Assembly (NCBI GenBank): GCA_963555705.1
Contig: OY743189.1
Coordinates: 1,443,501-1,507,500, forward strand
DNA from: Ligustrum vulgare
Taxonomy: Eukaryota > Streptophyta > Magnoliopsida > Lamiales > Oleaceae
Length of the DNA stretch: 64,000 nucleotides
Direction: 5' to 3'
Part shown: in pieces, positions 22,035-35,584 of the stretch
Layout of the letters: every line of letters begins with the position of its first letter
Numbering within the stretch: position 1 is the stretch's first letter
Notes under the pieces: generated by a model
Told to the model about the DNA's origin: nothing
The model's database searches: none
What the model saw: only the letters and a program-made list of their open reading frames with translations
Made by a program: the position numbers and the translations under genes

Positions 22035-25000
22035 TGTAGCGCCCCGAGTTCCGTATACCCGATTCACTACGTCATTTTCTGTCTAAATTTTTCGAATAAT
22101 ATTTTTGCGGAAGAAATAATTGAAATTCATTTTTGGAAACATTAAATAAACTGTAATGGCCGATAAAATTGAAACATTTATGAAACCATTTGAAATAGTA
22201 AATCGAACCATTAATTTTGTAAAGAAATTGACAATGTCATAATTTCTCAAATAAATGAACTTCTCTAAATTATTCGATTGTTTGTAAAAAATACGGAAAT
22301 CATTAACGTCAAACTTTCAACCGTTTAACGATTATTGCCACCATCATTCATCGCTCGCCACCGTCTCCGCAATCTGCAAAACTGTTAAAAAGTAGGGTGA
22401 GTATTTCATGGGGGAAATACTCAGTAGACTCATCGCAAATTAATTTAATTTATAAGATGATTAAACACATAAATCCCGGCTCTTTATAAAACGGCCATTG
22501 ATAGAGCTTCTTTATAAAACGGCTCTTGATAAAACTCATATTGTGCATTACAGCACGGAACATGTTTTGCAAATCATAGGCTCTTTGAAAATAGCTCTTT
22601 GAAAACAGTTCTTTGAAAACATCTCTTTGAAAATAGTTCCTTGAAAACAGCTCTTTGAAAACAGCTCTTTTGAAAATAGCTCTTTGAAAACAGCTCTTTG
22701 AAAACATCTCTTTGAAAACATCTCTTTGAAAACATCTCTTTGAAAACAGCTATTTGAAAACAACTCTTTGAAAACATCTCTTTGAAAACATCTCTTTGAA
22801 AACCATATACTTATAAAAACATTTTAATTATGCCAAGCATAATTTCTTTTGAAAGCATAACATAAGATAGGATTTAAATCCTCATAAACATACAAGAACT
22901 TTACCGAACTTAGGTGGCAAGAATTCTTATGCAGTAAAATCATAATAACAGTAAAATCACAGTAAGTATACCAAGCATAATTTTTTTTGAAATTCATAGG
23001 GATCAATTGCATCATAACATAAGATAGGATCGAAATCCTCATAAACATATGCGACAGGAATTTTACCGAACTTAGGTGGTAAATCCTCATAAACATATGG
23101 AAACACAGGAATTTTACCGAACTTCGTGGCAATTCCTCATAAACATAGGAGACACAAGAATGTTACCGAACTTCGTGGCAAGAATTCTTATGTGTAGCGC
23201 TACTAAAACTCCGGTCCCCTTAACATATCATAACTTATCATATGGGACCCAAAACAATCTTGGTAGATTGATTTCATAGCAATGATCCAAAAAAACATTT
23301 TCGTGAAGCATAGGGTATACTTACTTTTCGTAAAAACACAAAGTATATTTTCTTTTCATAAAAACATACTTACTTTTCATAACAACATAAGGTATATTTA
23401 CCTTTCATAACAACATACTTGCTTTTCTTAAAAATTGACTTTCACAAGTCACATGACATTCATATGAAATCATAATTTAAATCAATTAATAAGTGCGAGT
23501 CTACGCATTGTTCTTTCCATGAAAATACATTTTCATTTCCTTTCATAAAAATAACTCTTCACAAGTCACATGACATTTATATGAAATCATAATTTAAATC
23601 AATTAATAAGTGAGAGTCTACGCATTGTTCTTTCCATGAAAATACATTTTCATTTCCTTTCATAAAAATAACTCTTCACAAGTCACATGACATTTATATG
23701 AAATCATAATTTAAATCAATTAATAAGTGAGAGTCTACCTCAAATCCGACGAGTGCAAAGTTGAGCGGGAATGACTTCAATTTCTTTAAATTCTCCGTAC
23801 GCTTCGTCTTAGCCAATAAGTCTCTTTAGTCTATCGAATATATAGTTCAAAATGATAAATTATAATTTGAGGACTGAAATTGATGTTTTGAAAGTTGAGG
23901 GACTAAAATGAATACTTTTGAAAGTTCAGGGACTAAAATAGATACTTTGAAAGTTGAGGGATTAAAATGAATACTTTTGAAAGTTGAGTCGGAAACTCAA
24001 AACAATAGGGTTGAAATAATATATTTTAAAACAATAGGGGCTGATTAAAACTCATTTAAAACTTAAGGGCTGAAATTGATAAGTTTAAAAGCTGAAAGGA
24101 CTGATTTGAAAACCTTTGAAACTAAAAGGGACTGAATTGGATTGTTTTAAAATCATAGGGACTAAACTGTAGATTCTGAAAATTGAATATATTATCTTCA
24201 GATCTAACTCTTTCTCTCACTCAACTCACTCTCACATACTCTCTCACGATCCGGAACTGGAGAGGAGAGGGAGGTGCGATCGTCCACTTCTGCAGGTGAT
24301 TTCGCCGGCGCAACGCCGGCGAGGTGAGTAGCAAGTGACGGGGTACAAAAAAAACTGGGTTTTTGGGACTGATTTCGTGCGATTTAAGGTGAAACCGAAG
24401 CTTAAATCGCGATCGGTTGTAGTGGTCAGCGATTGTGGTAAGTAACTGGGTTTCAAATTCTTTGCAGTCTTTTGGGTTTTGATTTTTTTTTTGTTTTGGG
24501 TGAGGATTTGGAGCTGATGGTTAGGTAGAGTAGTGCGAGCAGTGTAAGCTGGGTGAGGGATGGATTCGAACTGAAGTTGATTGTGATGATGGCGTTGATT
24601 TGTCGTAGGTGGAGTTGGTGAGTGAGGGTTGCTGCAGGAGGATATGGTGATTGGCTGGTAGATCAGTGGTTGCAGTGAGGTTGTTCTCGACCGTGGCTAT
24701 GATTCGGCAGTTGGTTGATTTTCTGATTCAGCTTGATCGATTGGCAGTGGTGATGGCTGCAATGGAGTTGGGGAAATGGTGGTTCAATGAAAATTGAGTA
24801 CAGGCGGCGGTTTGGTGGTTGGATTGTGGTGTTCTGATGCAGGCTGGCCATGGTGATGAGGTTTGTAGTTGATGATTTAATTTGGTGTTTGATTGAAGAA
24901 ATTCTGTGAAGTGAATAAGGTGGTGAGGGATTGATTGGTGGGGATGATGATAGCAGAGATTGGAAATGGCAGAGGCAGTGTTGAATTTGATCTGAATGAT

Positions 25001-25986
25001 GCAGTGGCGGATTGATATAGGTTCATTGGTGGTGATGATGATTTGGGTTCTGCAACTGATCTGGGGTGCAGGCTGCATTGGTGGTGGTCTGATGTTCGAC
25101 GATGGGTGGTGACTGTGGTTGGGTTAAATTCATGGTATGTTGATTGAGGTTCTTGGCAAATCTGCAGGCTCGATGGTTGGATTGGCAGTGATTCTGGGGC
25201 AGTGATTGGGATTCGATTGGCAATAGAGGTGGCTGCGAAGCCAGGCAGTGATGGAGCTAGCTATAGTGTATGGTTGGTGGCTGTGGACAGATTTATATTG
25301 GTGATAATGCTGCATATAATGGTGAAGCTGGAGTTGAGGTGTTGGTTTCATGATGGATGATATAATTTTGTGTTTGTGATCATGTGTTGTGATGATAATG
25401 GAGAATATAATCATTATGTTCTTTGACATAATGAATGCATACGGGTGGTGGAGTTGGTTTGGTTGAGGAATGATGATGGTGAGGAAAATGCACATGGGGA
25501 GGAAATATAATGATGCTGGGGAATATCATAATTGAAAGGGAATAATTGAGTGGATATCATCATAATCATGATGATGGAGGAGGAGCAAAATGTATAGAAT
25601 AAATTTTGATTATGATAAGAATTGGACTAACTTTGATCAAGAAGCGTATTTAAAACAAATATATTTTGGACTGAAAATAATTTGAGAATAAATAAATTTT
25701 GAAATAAAATTGAAATACGTATTTGGACTTGAAATAATTTGAATAAGGATCATTGGGATATTTTAATAAATTTGGAATTCAAAATGATTTTGAAAATAAT
25801 ATTTTGAATAAATAATTAAAATAACATAATTTTAGAAATTCGGATTTTAATTTAAAATCGAACAAATTCGATATTTCTTGACTTGGCTAGACGAATTCGT
25901 CGCGACATAAATTTCAAAACAATAGCGACTCAATTTTCTAAATATTAAAATAATTATTTATTGCATAAAAATTCTGGGTCGCTATA
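22035..25986 (-). repeat. Left LTR of element B (minus orientation)
   Basis: Read on the minus strand it starts TATAGCGACCC (the expected TG changed to TA) and ends CGCTACA, ~3.95 kb. In that direction it has a CAC/CCA-rich stretch, a GC-rich CGCCGGCGTTGCGCCGGCG palindrome (24302-24320), TTTAGTCCCT repeats and a 14-bp array. Confidence 0.9.
22570..22805 (-). repeat. 14-bp minisatellite (left arm of B)
   Basis: About 16 copies of a 14-bp unit (TGTTTTCAAAGAGA on the minus strand). Since 14 is not divisible by 3, all frames stay open in runs and give several overlapping false ORFs rich in FSK/CFQ/VFKE. Confidence 0.9.
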
Positions 25987-28312
25987 ATCTTACCCCCTTA
26001 AAATAATTTCGTCCTCGAAATTAAACTTACTTAATCTTATGATTTCTGAATACTTAATCAGAATCTCTTCTTTCTCTTATGTAGCATCATCGCTACCATA
26101 TTTAACTCAACCATATTTAACCCACTGGACTTTTCTATAGACATATGTGTCTACTCAAAAATTCTTCTGAATCATAAGTGACTGAAAGTTCACTATTCTT
26201 TGAATTCCATTATTATGAACCAAAGACAACATAACTTATTTATAGATGATCAACTTATTTTATAATCTCAATACATCATCACCTTCAATTATCATCATCA
26301 TATCATTCCTTACAATTTTCTATTGTACCTTTATATTCAACTAACCTTACGTTCATCATCATTATCTCACATAATCCCAAACAACATCATGTCTCTTTAC
26401 TAATTTCTGTAATTCCATAAAAAAAATCTCTTCAAGTTTCCATAAATCTTTACTGATATATCAAACCATAATAATTTGTCATCTCTAAACTTCTTATCAT
26501 CGAATATTCCCAAAATAATCAAAGAATTACCTGAATATTCTTTCTACATAATATACCCAATAACATATCAACATAATATCATCAACTTATCTTTCCAATA
26601 TTTGTAACCCAAAATTCAGTAAACAAATATCTTCCAAATAACTAAGATTCTTTACTTAAATGTCACCACATTTCCTGCAAAGTATTTCTTTCACTTATAC
26701 ATACTTATGAATTCTGATTCAATACGGTCCTTATTTCTCTTTCACGTATTCCCGTATCATCTCACTATACCTTGATTATTATACCAAAAATATCAGTACC
26801 AAAATCCAATAAAATATTCCATATCTCCAATCTTATCATCAAATTTTCTTTTGTCGAGAAAAATAACAGCGCATTAACTCTTGTTCCCACTTTTCATTTT
26901 TCTATACTTTAAATCATACATCAAGTACTCGGTATCAAATACTCATTCTAGCTGAGAGCTAAGATACTAACTTAAAACAGCATCACAAGGATCAGATATG
27001 TTATTCTCAAACTTAAGAAACTTCACTAATTTCCCAAATCTGAAATTCAAAATTAAAATTTTCTATTCTCCCAAACTTCAATTCATATCACACTTTATGA
27101 ACAATACTCTGATTAATTTTATCACCATTAAATAAGACTTCTGTAAATCATATAGGATTCTTCATCAAATTTGCTTAACCCAAAGATACAATCCCATAAT
27201 TTAAAATCACACAACTGATCATCTCAGATTTTCCATTATTATAGCCAAAATATTTACTCACTTCAAAAGTACAACCAATAATAATTAATCGAAACTGTAT
27301 CACTAAATCTTTAAATAAACCCATATATAATGACTAAAAGTGAAAATTCTCAATCGTAGATAATATTTCACCATAATGCAATAAACCATCAAAATAAGAT
27401 CATCGAACTCAATATTCACACGATTCTTCCCTGGATAACCATAACATTCTTTAACCGTCTAGTCGTCATATCTATCACGTACCTTATACGTCAATCTGAT
27501 CACTAATATTATATATCAATTTCTCAGACAAAAAAAAAAATCTTGGATTCTACCGTGATCCCTCTTCTGAATACCATTCCAAAATAAGTCATCACTGTAA
27601 AATCTTATCCCTATTTTCCTCAAAATTCATATCCTTATAATACTCTCCAATTCAAGTGATCATTCCTTACAAATGATCAATCCATTCCCAAGAATAATTA
27701 AGATTCTTCCCAATAATGCCCTTATACTTGTCTTCACTCGTCTTTCAAAATATAACTTATCATTTACTCAATCTTGCTTATGAACTTGCAATTCTAAACT
27801 CAATTCTCTTAGTGATTGCATACCATACTATGCTCTTAATTCCAAATGATAAAATTCTGGACAGAGTCTCCCTTATAATTTGAACTTATCCCAAACCATA
27901 AGTATACTTCATAACTAACAATAACATATAACTCCACATTTGATCACAACGATCTAAAAATATTGAAAATGATTCCAACACTTCAATATCATCAAAATAT
28001 CTCATAATTCAATTCATAATTCCTCAACATAACAATTTCAAATCATATTTTTCAATATCACAATATCACTTCCTTCCATACCTTAATTGGCTCAAAAGAC
28101 TACTCATAATTATAAATATATGCCATAAATCATATTCCCAAAATTTATTCACAAAGTCAAACTTCATAATAAATTTCTCTTCAACATAGAGGCATAATAA
28201 ATTAACTCAACATAATATCCATTACTTAATTCTCAATAAAATCATATTATTCCCATTATGCTCAACACTCGTTTTCTTAAAAAAATTTCTCATAATCATA
28301 TATTAAAGCATA
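25987..28312 (-). other. Non-coding internal region of element B
   Basis: Begins (minus strand) beside the right LTR with sequence matching element A near 18320 and ends with TTCGAGGACGAAATTATTTT and AAGGGGGTAAG (about 25988-26020), a polypurine tract feeding the left LTR. It lacks the LOG and viral-like block of A. No coding potential in any frame. Confidence 0.75.
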
Positions 28313-31300
28313 TAAAGCGACCCAGAATTTTTATGCAATAAATAATTATTTTAATATTTAGAAAATTGAGTCGCTATTGTTTTGAAATTTATGTCGCGAC
28401 GAATTCGTCTAGCCAAGTCAAGAAATATCGAATTTGTTCGATTTTAAATTAAAATCCGAATTTCTAAAATTATGTTATTTTAATTATTTATTCAAAATAT
28501 TATTTTCAAAATCATTTTGAATTCCAAATTTATTAAAATATCCCAATGATCCTTATTCAAATTATTTCAAGTCCAAATACGTATTTCAATTTTATTTCAA
28601 AATTTATTTATTCTCAAATTATTTTCAGTCCAAAATATATTTGTTTTAAATACGCTTCTTGATCAAAGTTAGTCCAATTCTTATCATAATCAAAATTTAT
28701 TCTATACATTTTGCTCCTCCTCCATCATCATGATTATGATGATATCCACTCAATTATTCCCTTTCAATTATGATATTCCCCAGCATCATTATATTTCCTC
28801 CCCATGTGCATTTTCCTCACCATCATCATTCCTCAACCAAACCAACTCCACCACCCGTATGCATTCATTATGTCAAAGAACATAATGATTATATTCTCCA
28901 TTATCATCACAACACATGATCACAAACACAAAATTATATCATCCATCATCAAACCAACACCTCAACTCCAGCTTCACCATTATATGCAGCATTATCACCA
29001 ATATAAATCTGTCCACAGCCACCAACCATACACTATAGCTAGCTCCATCACTGCCATGGCTTCGCAGCCACCTCTATTGCCAATCGAATCCCAATCACTG
29101 CCCCAGAATCACTGCCAATCCAACCATCGAGCCTGCAGATTTGCCAAGAACCTCAATCAACATACCATGAATTTAACCCAACCACAGTCACCACCCATCG
29201 TCGAACATCAGACCACCACCAATGCAGCCTGCACCCCAGATCAGTTGCAGAACCCAAATCATCATCACCACCAATGAACCTATATCAATCCGCCACTGCA
29301 TCATTCAGATCAAATTCAACACTGCCTCTGCCATTTCCAATCTCTGCTATCATCATCCCCACCAATCAATCCCTCACCACCTTATTCACTTCACAGAATT
29401 TCTTCAATCAAACACCAAATTAAATCATCAACTACAAACCTCATCACCATGGCCAGCCTGCATCAGAACACCACAATCCAACCACCAAACCGCCGCCTGT
29501 ACTCAATTTTCATTGAACCACCATTTCCCCAACTCCATTGCAGCCATCACCACTGCCAATCGATCAAGCTGAATCAGAAAATCAACCAACTGCCGAATCA
29601 TAGCCACGGTCGAGAACAACCTCACTGCAACCACTGATCTACCAGCCAATCACCATATCCTCCTGCAGCAACCCTCACTCACCAACTCCACCTACGACAA
29701 ATCAACGCCATCATCACAATCAACTTCAGTTCGAATCCATCCCTCACGCAGCTTACACTGCTCGCACTACTCTACCTAACCATCAGCTCCAAATCCTCAC
29801 CCAAAACAAAAAAAAAAATCAAAACCCAAAAGACTGCAAAGAATTTGAAACCCAGTTACTTACCACAATCGCTGACCACTACAACCGATCGCGATTTAAG
29901 CTTCGGTTTCACCTTAAATCGCACGAAATCAGTCCCAAAAACCCAGTTTTTTTTGTACCCCGTCACTTGCTACTCACCTCGCCGGCGTTGCGCCGGCGAA
30001 ATCACCTGCAGAAGTGGACGATCGCACCTCCCTCTCCTCTCCAGTTCCGGATCGTGAGAGAGTATGTGAGAGTGAGTTGAGTGAGAGAAAGAGTTAGATC
30101 TGAAGATAATATATTCAATTTTCAGAATCTACAGTTTAGTCCCTATGATTTTAAAACAATCCAATTCAGTCCCTTTTAGTTTCAAAGGTTTTCAAATCAG
30201 TCCTTTCAGCTTTTAAACTTATCAATTTCAGCCCTTAAGTTTTAAATGAGTTTTAATCAGCCCCTATTGTTTTAAAATATATTATTTCAACCCTATTGTT
30301 TTGAGTTTCCGACTCAACTTTCAAAAGTATTCATTTTAATCCCTCAACTTTCAAAGTATCTATTTTAGTCCCTGAACTTTCAAAAGTATTCATTTTAGTC
30401 CCTCAACTTTCAAAACATCAATTTCAGTCCTCAAATTATAATTTATCATTTTGAACTATATATTCGATAGACTAAAGAGACTTATTGGCTAAGACGAAGC
30501 GTACGGAGAATTTAAAGAAATTGAAGTCATTCCCGCTCAACTTTGCACTCGTCGGATTTGAGGTAGACTCTCACTTATTAATTGATTTAAATTATGATTT
30601 CATATAAATGTCATGTGACTTGTGAAGAGTTATTTTTATGAAAGGAAATGAAAATGTATTTTCATGGAAAGAACAATGCGTAGACTCTCACTTATTAATT
30701 GATTTAAATTATGATTTCATATAAATGTCATGTGACTTGTGAAGAGTTATTTTTATGAAAGGAAATGAAAATGTATTTTCATGGAAAGAACAATGCGTAG
30801 ACTCGCACTTATTAATTGATTTAAATTATGATTTCATATGAATGTCATGTGACTTGTGAAAGTCAATTTTTAAGAAAAGCAAGTATGTTGTTATGAAAGG
30901 TAAATATACCTTATGTTGTTATGAAAAGTAAGTATGTTTTTATGAAAAGAAAATATACTTTGTGTTTTTACGAAAAGTAAGTATACCCTATGCTTCACGA
31001 AAATGTTTTTTTGGATCATTGCTATGAAATCAATCTACCAAGATTGTTTTGGGTCCCATATGATAAGTTATGATATGTTAAGGGGACCGGAGTTTTAGTA
31101 GCGCTACACATAAGAATTCTTGCCACGAAGTTCGGTAACATTCTTGTGTCTCCTATGTTTATGAGGAATTGCCACGAAGTTCGGTAAAATTCCTGTGTTT
31201 CCATATGTTTATGAGGATTTACCACCTAAGTTCGGTAAAATTCCTGTCGCATATGTTTATGAGGATTTCGATCCTATCTTATGTTATGATGCAATTGATC

Positions 31301-32252
31301 CCTATGAATTTCAAAAAAAATTATGCTTGGTATACTTACTGTGATTTTACTGTTATTATGATTTTACTGCATAAGAATTCTTGCCACCTAAGTTCGGTAA
31401 AGTTCTTGTATGTTTATGAGGATTTAAATCCTATCTTATGTTATGCTTTCAAAAGAAATTATGCTTGGCATAATTAAAATGTTTTTATAAGTATATGGTT
31501 TTCAAAGAGATGTTTTCAAAGAGATGTTTTCAAAGAGTTGTTTTCAAATAGCTGTTTTCAAAGAGATGTTTTCAAAGAGATGTTTTCAAAGAGCTGTTTT
31601 CAAAGAGCTATTTTCAAAAGAGCTGTTTTCAAAGAGCTGTTTTCAAGGAACTATTTTCAAAGAGATGTTTTCAAAGAACTGTTTTCAAAGAGCTATTTTC
31701 AAAGAGCCTATGATTTGCAAAACATGTTCCGTGCTGTAATGCACAATATGAGTTTTATCAAGAGCCGTTTTATAAAGAAGCTCTATCAATGGCCGTTTTA
31801 TAAAGAGCCGGGATTTATGTGTTTAATCATCTTATAAATTAAATTAATTTGCGATGAGTCTACTGAGTATTTCCCCCATGAAATACTCACCCTACTTTTT
31901 AACAGTTTTGCAGATTGCGGAGACGGTGGCGAGCGATGAATGATGGTGGCAATAATCGTTAAACGGTTGAAAGTTTGACGTTAATGATTTCCGTATTTTT
32001 TACAAACAATCGAATAATTTAGAGAAGTTCATTTATTTGAGAAATTATGACATTGTCAATTTCTTTACAAAATTAATGGTTCGATTTACTATTTCAAATG
32101 GTTTCATAAATGTTTCAATTTTATCGGCCATTACAGTTTATTTAATGTTTCCAAAAATGAATTTCAATTATTTCTTCCGCAAAAATATTATTCGAAAAAT
32201 TTAGACAGAAAATGACGTAGTGAATCGGGTATACGGAACTCGGGGCGCTACA
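28313..32252 (+). repeat. Right LTR of element B (plus orientation)
   Basis: Starts TAAAGCGACCC and ends CTCGGGGCGCTACA. Mirror image of 22035-25986. The expected TGTAGCG start is altered in a different way from the left copy, and no polypurine tract precedes it. Confidence 0.9.
31499..31712 (+). repeat. 14-bp minisatellite (right arm of B)
   Basis: Mirror of the left array with about one unit fewer. Source of the false frames at 31524-31739 and 31538-31837. Confidence 0.9.
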
Positions 32253-33797
32253 ATAATATTTGTATAAATATGGAAAAGTATATGAATGGTGCTTTACTTT
32301 AAGAAAAGGATGTGTTAAAATTAATAGAATTGAATGATTATGTTTACAATATGCCAACTTTATACATCTATTTAAACCCATCTCTTTTACACACAACTCT
32401 ACACATATACACTTATTTCCAATCTCTTGACAAAATCCACAAGTAAGAGAAATTCAAGGTGGTCAAGAAAGTTTTGGTCCATTTACTACTACACTTCATT
32501 TTAATCTTTTAAAAGGTAAGTATATCTTATGTTTTTATGAAAAGTAAGTATGTTTTTATGAAAGGTAAATACACCTTATGTTTTTATGAAAAGTAAGTAT
32601 GTTTTTATGACAAGTAAGTATATCTTATGTTTTTATGAAAAGTAAGTATGTTTTTATGAAAGGTAAATACACCTTATGTTTTTATGAAAAGTAAGTATGT
32701 TTTTATGACAAGTAAGTATATCTTATGTTTTTATGAAAAGTAAGTATGTTTTTATGAAAGGTAAATACACCTTATGTTTTTATGAAAAGTAAGTATGTTT
32801 TTATGACAAGTAAGTATATCTTATGTTTTTATGAAAAGTAAGTATGTTTTTATGAAAGGTAAATACACCTTATGTTTTTATGAAAAGTAAGTATATCTTA
32901 TGTTTTTATGAAAAGTAAGTATGTTTTTATGAAAGGTAAATACACCTTATGTTTTTATGAAAAGTAAGTATGTTTTTATGACAAGTAAGTATATCTTATG
33001 TTTTTATGAAAAGTAAGTATGTTTTTATGAAAGGTAAATACACCTTATGTTTTTATGAAAAGTAAGTATGTTTTTATGACAAGTAAGTATATCTTATGTT
33101 TTTATGAAAAGTAAGTATGTTTTTATGAAAGGTAAATACACCTTATGTTTTTATGAAAAGTAAGTATGTTTTTATGACAAGTAAGTATATCTTATGTTTT
33201 TATGAAAAGTAAGTATGTTTTTATGAAAGGTAAATACACCTTATGTTTTTATGAAAAGTAAGTATATCTTATGTTTTTATGAAAATGTTTGGATCATTGC
33301 TATGAAATCAATCTCACAAGATTGTTATGGGTTTCATATGATATGTTTATAATTATGCTAAGGGGACCGGAGTTTAGTAGCGCTACACATAAGAATTGTT
33401 GCCATTTAAGTTCGGTAAAATTCTTGTGTCTCCCTATGTTTATGAGTATTTCGATCCTATCCTATGTTATGATGAAAATGATCCATATGCTTTCAAAAGA
33501 AAATTTATGCTTGGTATACTTACTGGGATTTTATAAATCTCACTCCACGATATTTACCATTTTCAGATAATTGAAGGTTCGAGGCGGTCAACATGGAAGT
33601 GGCAAAAGTGGTTAAGATTGATGAGATAATTATGTTGAACTTTATGTAAGAAAATTATGTTCTATTTTTATTCACAAATAAAATTATGGGATTCTAATTA
33701 TTCTTTTGAATAATTTTACATTTCTATTTAAGTCTCGATAATATGATATGAGTCACTTTTAGTGGCACTCGAATGGTCGAGAATTCGGGTCGTCACA
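32253..33797 (+). repeat. 3' LTR of element A, second part
   Basis: Resumes after element B with the duplicated ATAAT (32253-32257), holds the second 98-bp array (about 32512-33285), and ends GGTCGTCACA followed by ACCCC. Confidence 0.92.
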
Positions 33798-35244
33798 ACC
33801 CCAATTCCAAAATCGATCTCAACACACTCACTGCAATCACCTACAATCTGACACTACTGCCAACCAACAGCCACCTCCAACTCCCCACCTCCACGATCGG
33901 ACAACAAACCATCACCGCACAAATCCATCACCATCACTGTTCAATCCCAACCCAAAACCTGCAGCTGCCAAATTCCACTATCTGCTTCAACCCTCCTTCA
34001 TCACAATTCACACTGTCACTGCATCACCACATTTCATCATCACCAATCATCATCACAACCAAGAATTTCCCCCCAATACCAGAATCTCCACCGGCAGCAA
34101 TCACCACAATCAAATCAATTCACCGCTTACAACCCTTCGCAGCCACAACCAAACCTCGACGGCATCATGAATATCACCAGTCCACTGCCCTCAATTCAAG
34201 AAATCACTCAACCACCACACCGCAGTCCAACCACCAAACTCTGCCCACTATCATAAATCAAACACTCAAAATCCAAACCAAAAACCCAGGATTTAACGTA
34301 AACCAGTTACTTACCTCAAGCGCTGCTCCCTTCGCCGGAATCTCAAAACCCAATCGCAAACTCCAAGCCTCGGTTTAGCTATATCTCGCACCTAAACTGC
34401 ACAAAAACCTAACCTATTTCACCCTCATCCCTCGCCGCACCCAGCGCCGGTATTGCGCCGGCGAACCACCGGTATAAGATCGGATTTACTCTCCTCCGTC
34501 TCTGCCTCGTTTCGCCGTCTTCGTCTCTCTCTCTCTCTTCGAATGTTTCTGATTAGGGTAGAGAGAAATATATCTGATATATTATATTAATTTTCAGAAT
34601 CTGCAGTTTAGTCCCTGAAGTTTTAAAGCCTTTCAATTCTTTTAAAGTTATTTCAAATCAGTCCCTATGTTTTAAAAAAGGTTTTATTTCAGTCCTTTCA
34701 GCTTTTAAACTTATCAATTTCAGCCCTTAAGTTTTAAATGAGTTTTAATCAGCCCCTATTGTTTTAAAATATATTATTTCAACCCTATTGTTTTGAGTTT
34801 CCCTCCACTATCAAAAGTATTCATTTTAATCCCTCAACTTTCAAAATATCTATTTTAGTCCCTGAACTTTCAAAAGTATTCATTTTAGTCCCTCAACTTT
34901 CAAAACATCAATTTTAGTCCTCAAATTATAAATTATCATTTTTTTTAAACTATAAATTTCTAAATGATGAATTACGGGCTAGACGAAGCGTACAGAGAAT
35001 TTAAAGAATGGAGACCGTTTCCCGCTCAACCACACTCGTCAAGTTTGAGGTAGACTCGCCCCTATTAATTTATTTAAATTATGATTGCATGTGAATTTCA
35101 TGTGACCTATGAAGGTTATTTTTATGAAAAGAAATAAGAATGTATTTCTTCGGAAATAATGGTTGAATGTTATGAAAAGTCATTTTTATGAAAATGAGCC
35201 TATATTCCCTCGTCAGGAATAATAATGATATGATTATGATATGA

Positions 35245-35525
35245 GTATGCGGGCAAGATTGGGAAAAGGCCCCGTTGAGGGAGCCCAATCCGCTACAGTG
35301 TATGCGGACAGGATTGGGAAAAAGCCCCTTGATGGAGCCCAATCCGCTACAAGAAATGATGATGTTATGCATAACATACGTGCCTCATGAGCACGAGAGA
35401 CGAAGTTTTCAAAGAGCCATTTTCTAAAGAGCCTATGATTTTCAAAATAAGCCTATGAATTTGAAAAACCATGAGTATGCGGGCAAGATTGGGAAAAGGC
35501 CCCTTGAGGGAGCCCAATCCGCTAC
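35245..35525 (+). repeat. ~50-bp hairpin repeats in solo LTR C
   Basis: Three units (35245-35296, 35298-35350, 35471-35525) share GCGG..ATTGGGAAAA...CCCAATCCGC, so each can form a stem GCGG/CCGC plus ATTGGG/CCCAAT around a loop rich in GGCCCC. Small changes fall in the loop. Confidence 0.85.
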
Positions 35526-35584
35526 CCACATCCATGTTTAAAGAGTATATGATTTTTCAGAAAGAAGAGAATACAATCACCCGT

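Larger units (their letters stand above)
22035..32252. mobile_element. Element 'B': inverted-LTR retroelement
   Basis: Flanked by a perfect ATAAT duplication. It consists of a minus-oriented LTR (22035-25986), 2.3 kb of non-coding internal DNA in minus orientation ending at a polypurine tract beside the left LTR, and a plus-oriented LTR (28313-32252). The outer ends are therefore inverted copies (TGTAGCGCCCCGAG...CTCGGGGCGCTACA). The internal part matches only the 3' half of element A's interior, and there is no primer site. Normal LTR elements have direct LTRs, so this is an aberrant form, or an assembly error. The arms are nearly identical; one 14-bp unit and a 1-bp indel were seen. Paired frames such as 24244-24456 / 29845-30057 are mirror copies and low-complexity. 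Confidence 0.85.
15035..33797 (+). mobile_element. LTR retroelement 'A', Ty3/Gypsy-like, non-autonomous
   Basis: Flanked by ACCCC on both sides (15030-15034, 33798-33802). The 5' LTR is followed by an initiator-Met primer site. The internal region has no gag-pol, and ends in ...TCGAGGACGAAATTATTTTAAGGGGG, the polypurine end typical of plant Ty3/Gypsy elements. The 3' LTR starts at 21497 and is split by element B. The LTRs are about 2.0 kb each and differ at few bases where compared, so insertion is young. Instead of pol it carries the antisense LOG / nucleic-acid-binding-like block. Large LTRs with non-coding internal DNA resemble LARD-type derivatives. Confidence 0.88.

Noticed and set aside
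28804..29637. Long frames rich in His, Asn and Pro, mirrored at 24663-25495
   Set aside because: They are mirror copies within the LTR arms of element B, differ by a frameshift between arms, and are compositionally biased.
31499..31712. Regular short repeats considered as a repeat-protein gene
   Set aside because: The unit is 14 bp, not a multiple of three, and open readings occur in several frames.
33773..34378. 201-residue frame, the longest after LOG and the viral-like gene
   Set aside because: It starts in the LTR end of element A and runs into CCA-rich sequence of LTR C, so it crosses an insertion junction.
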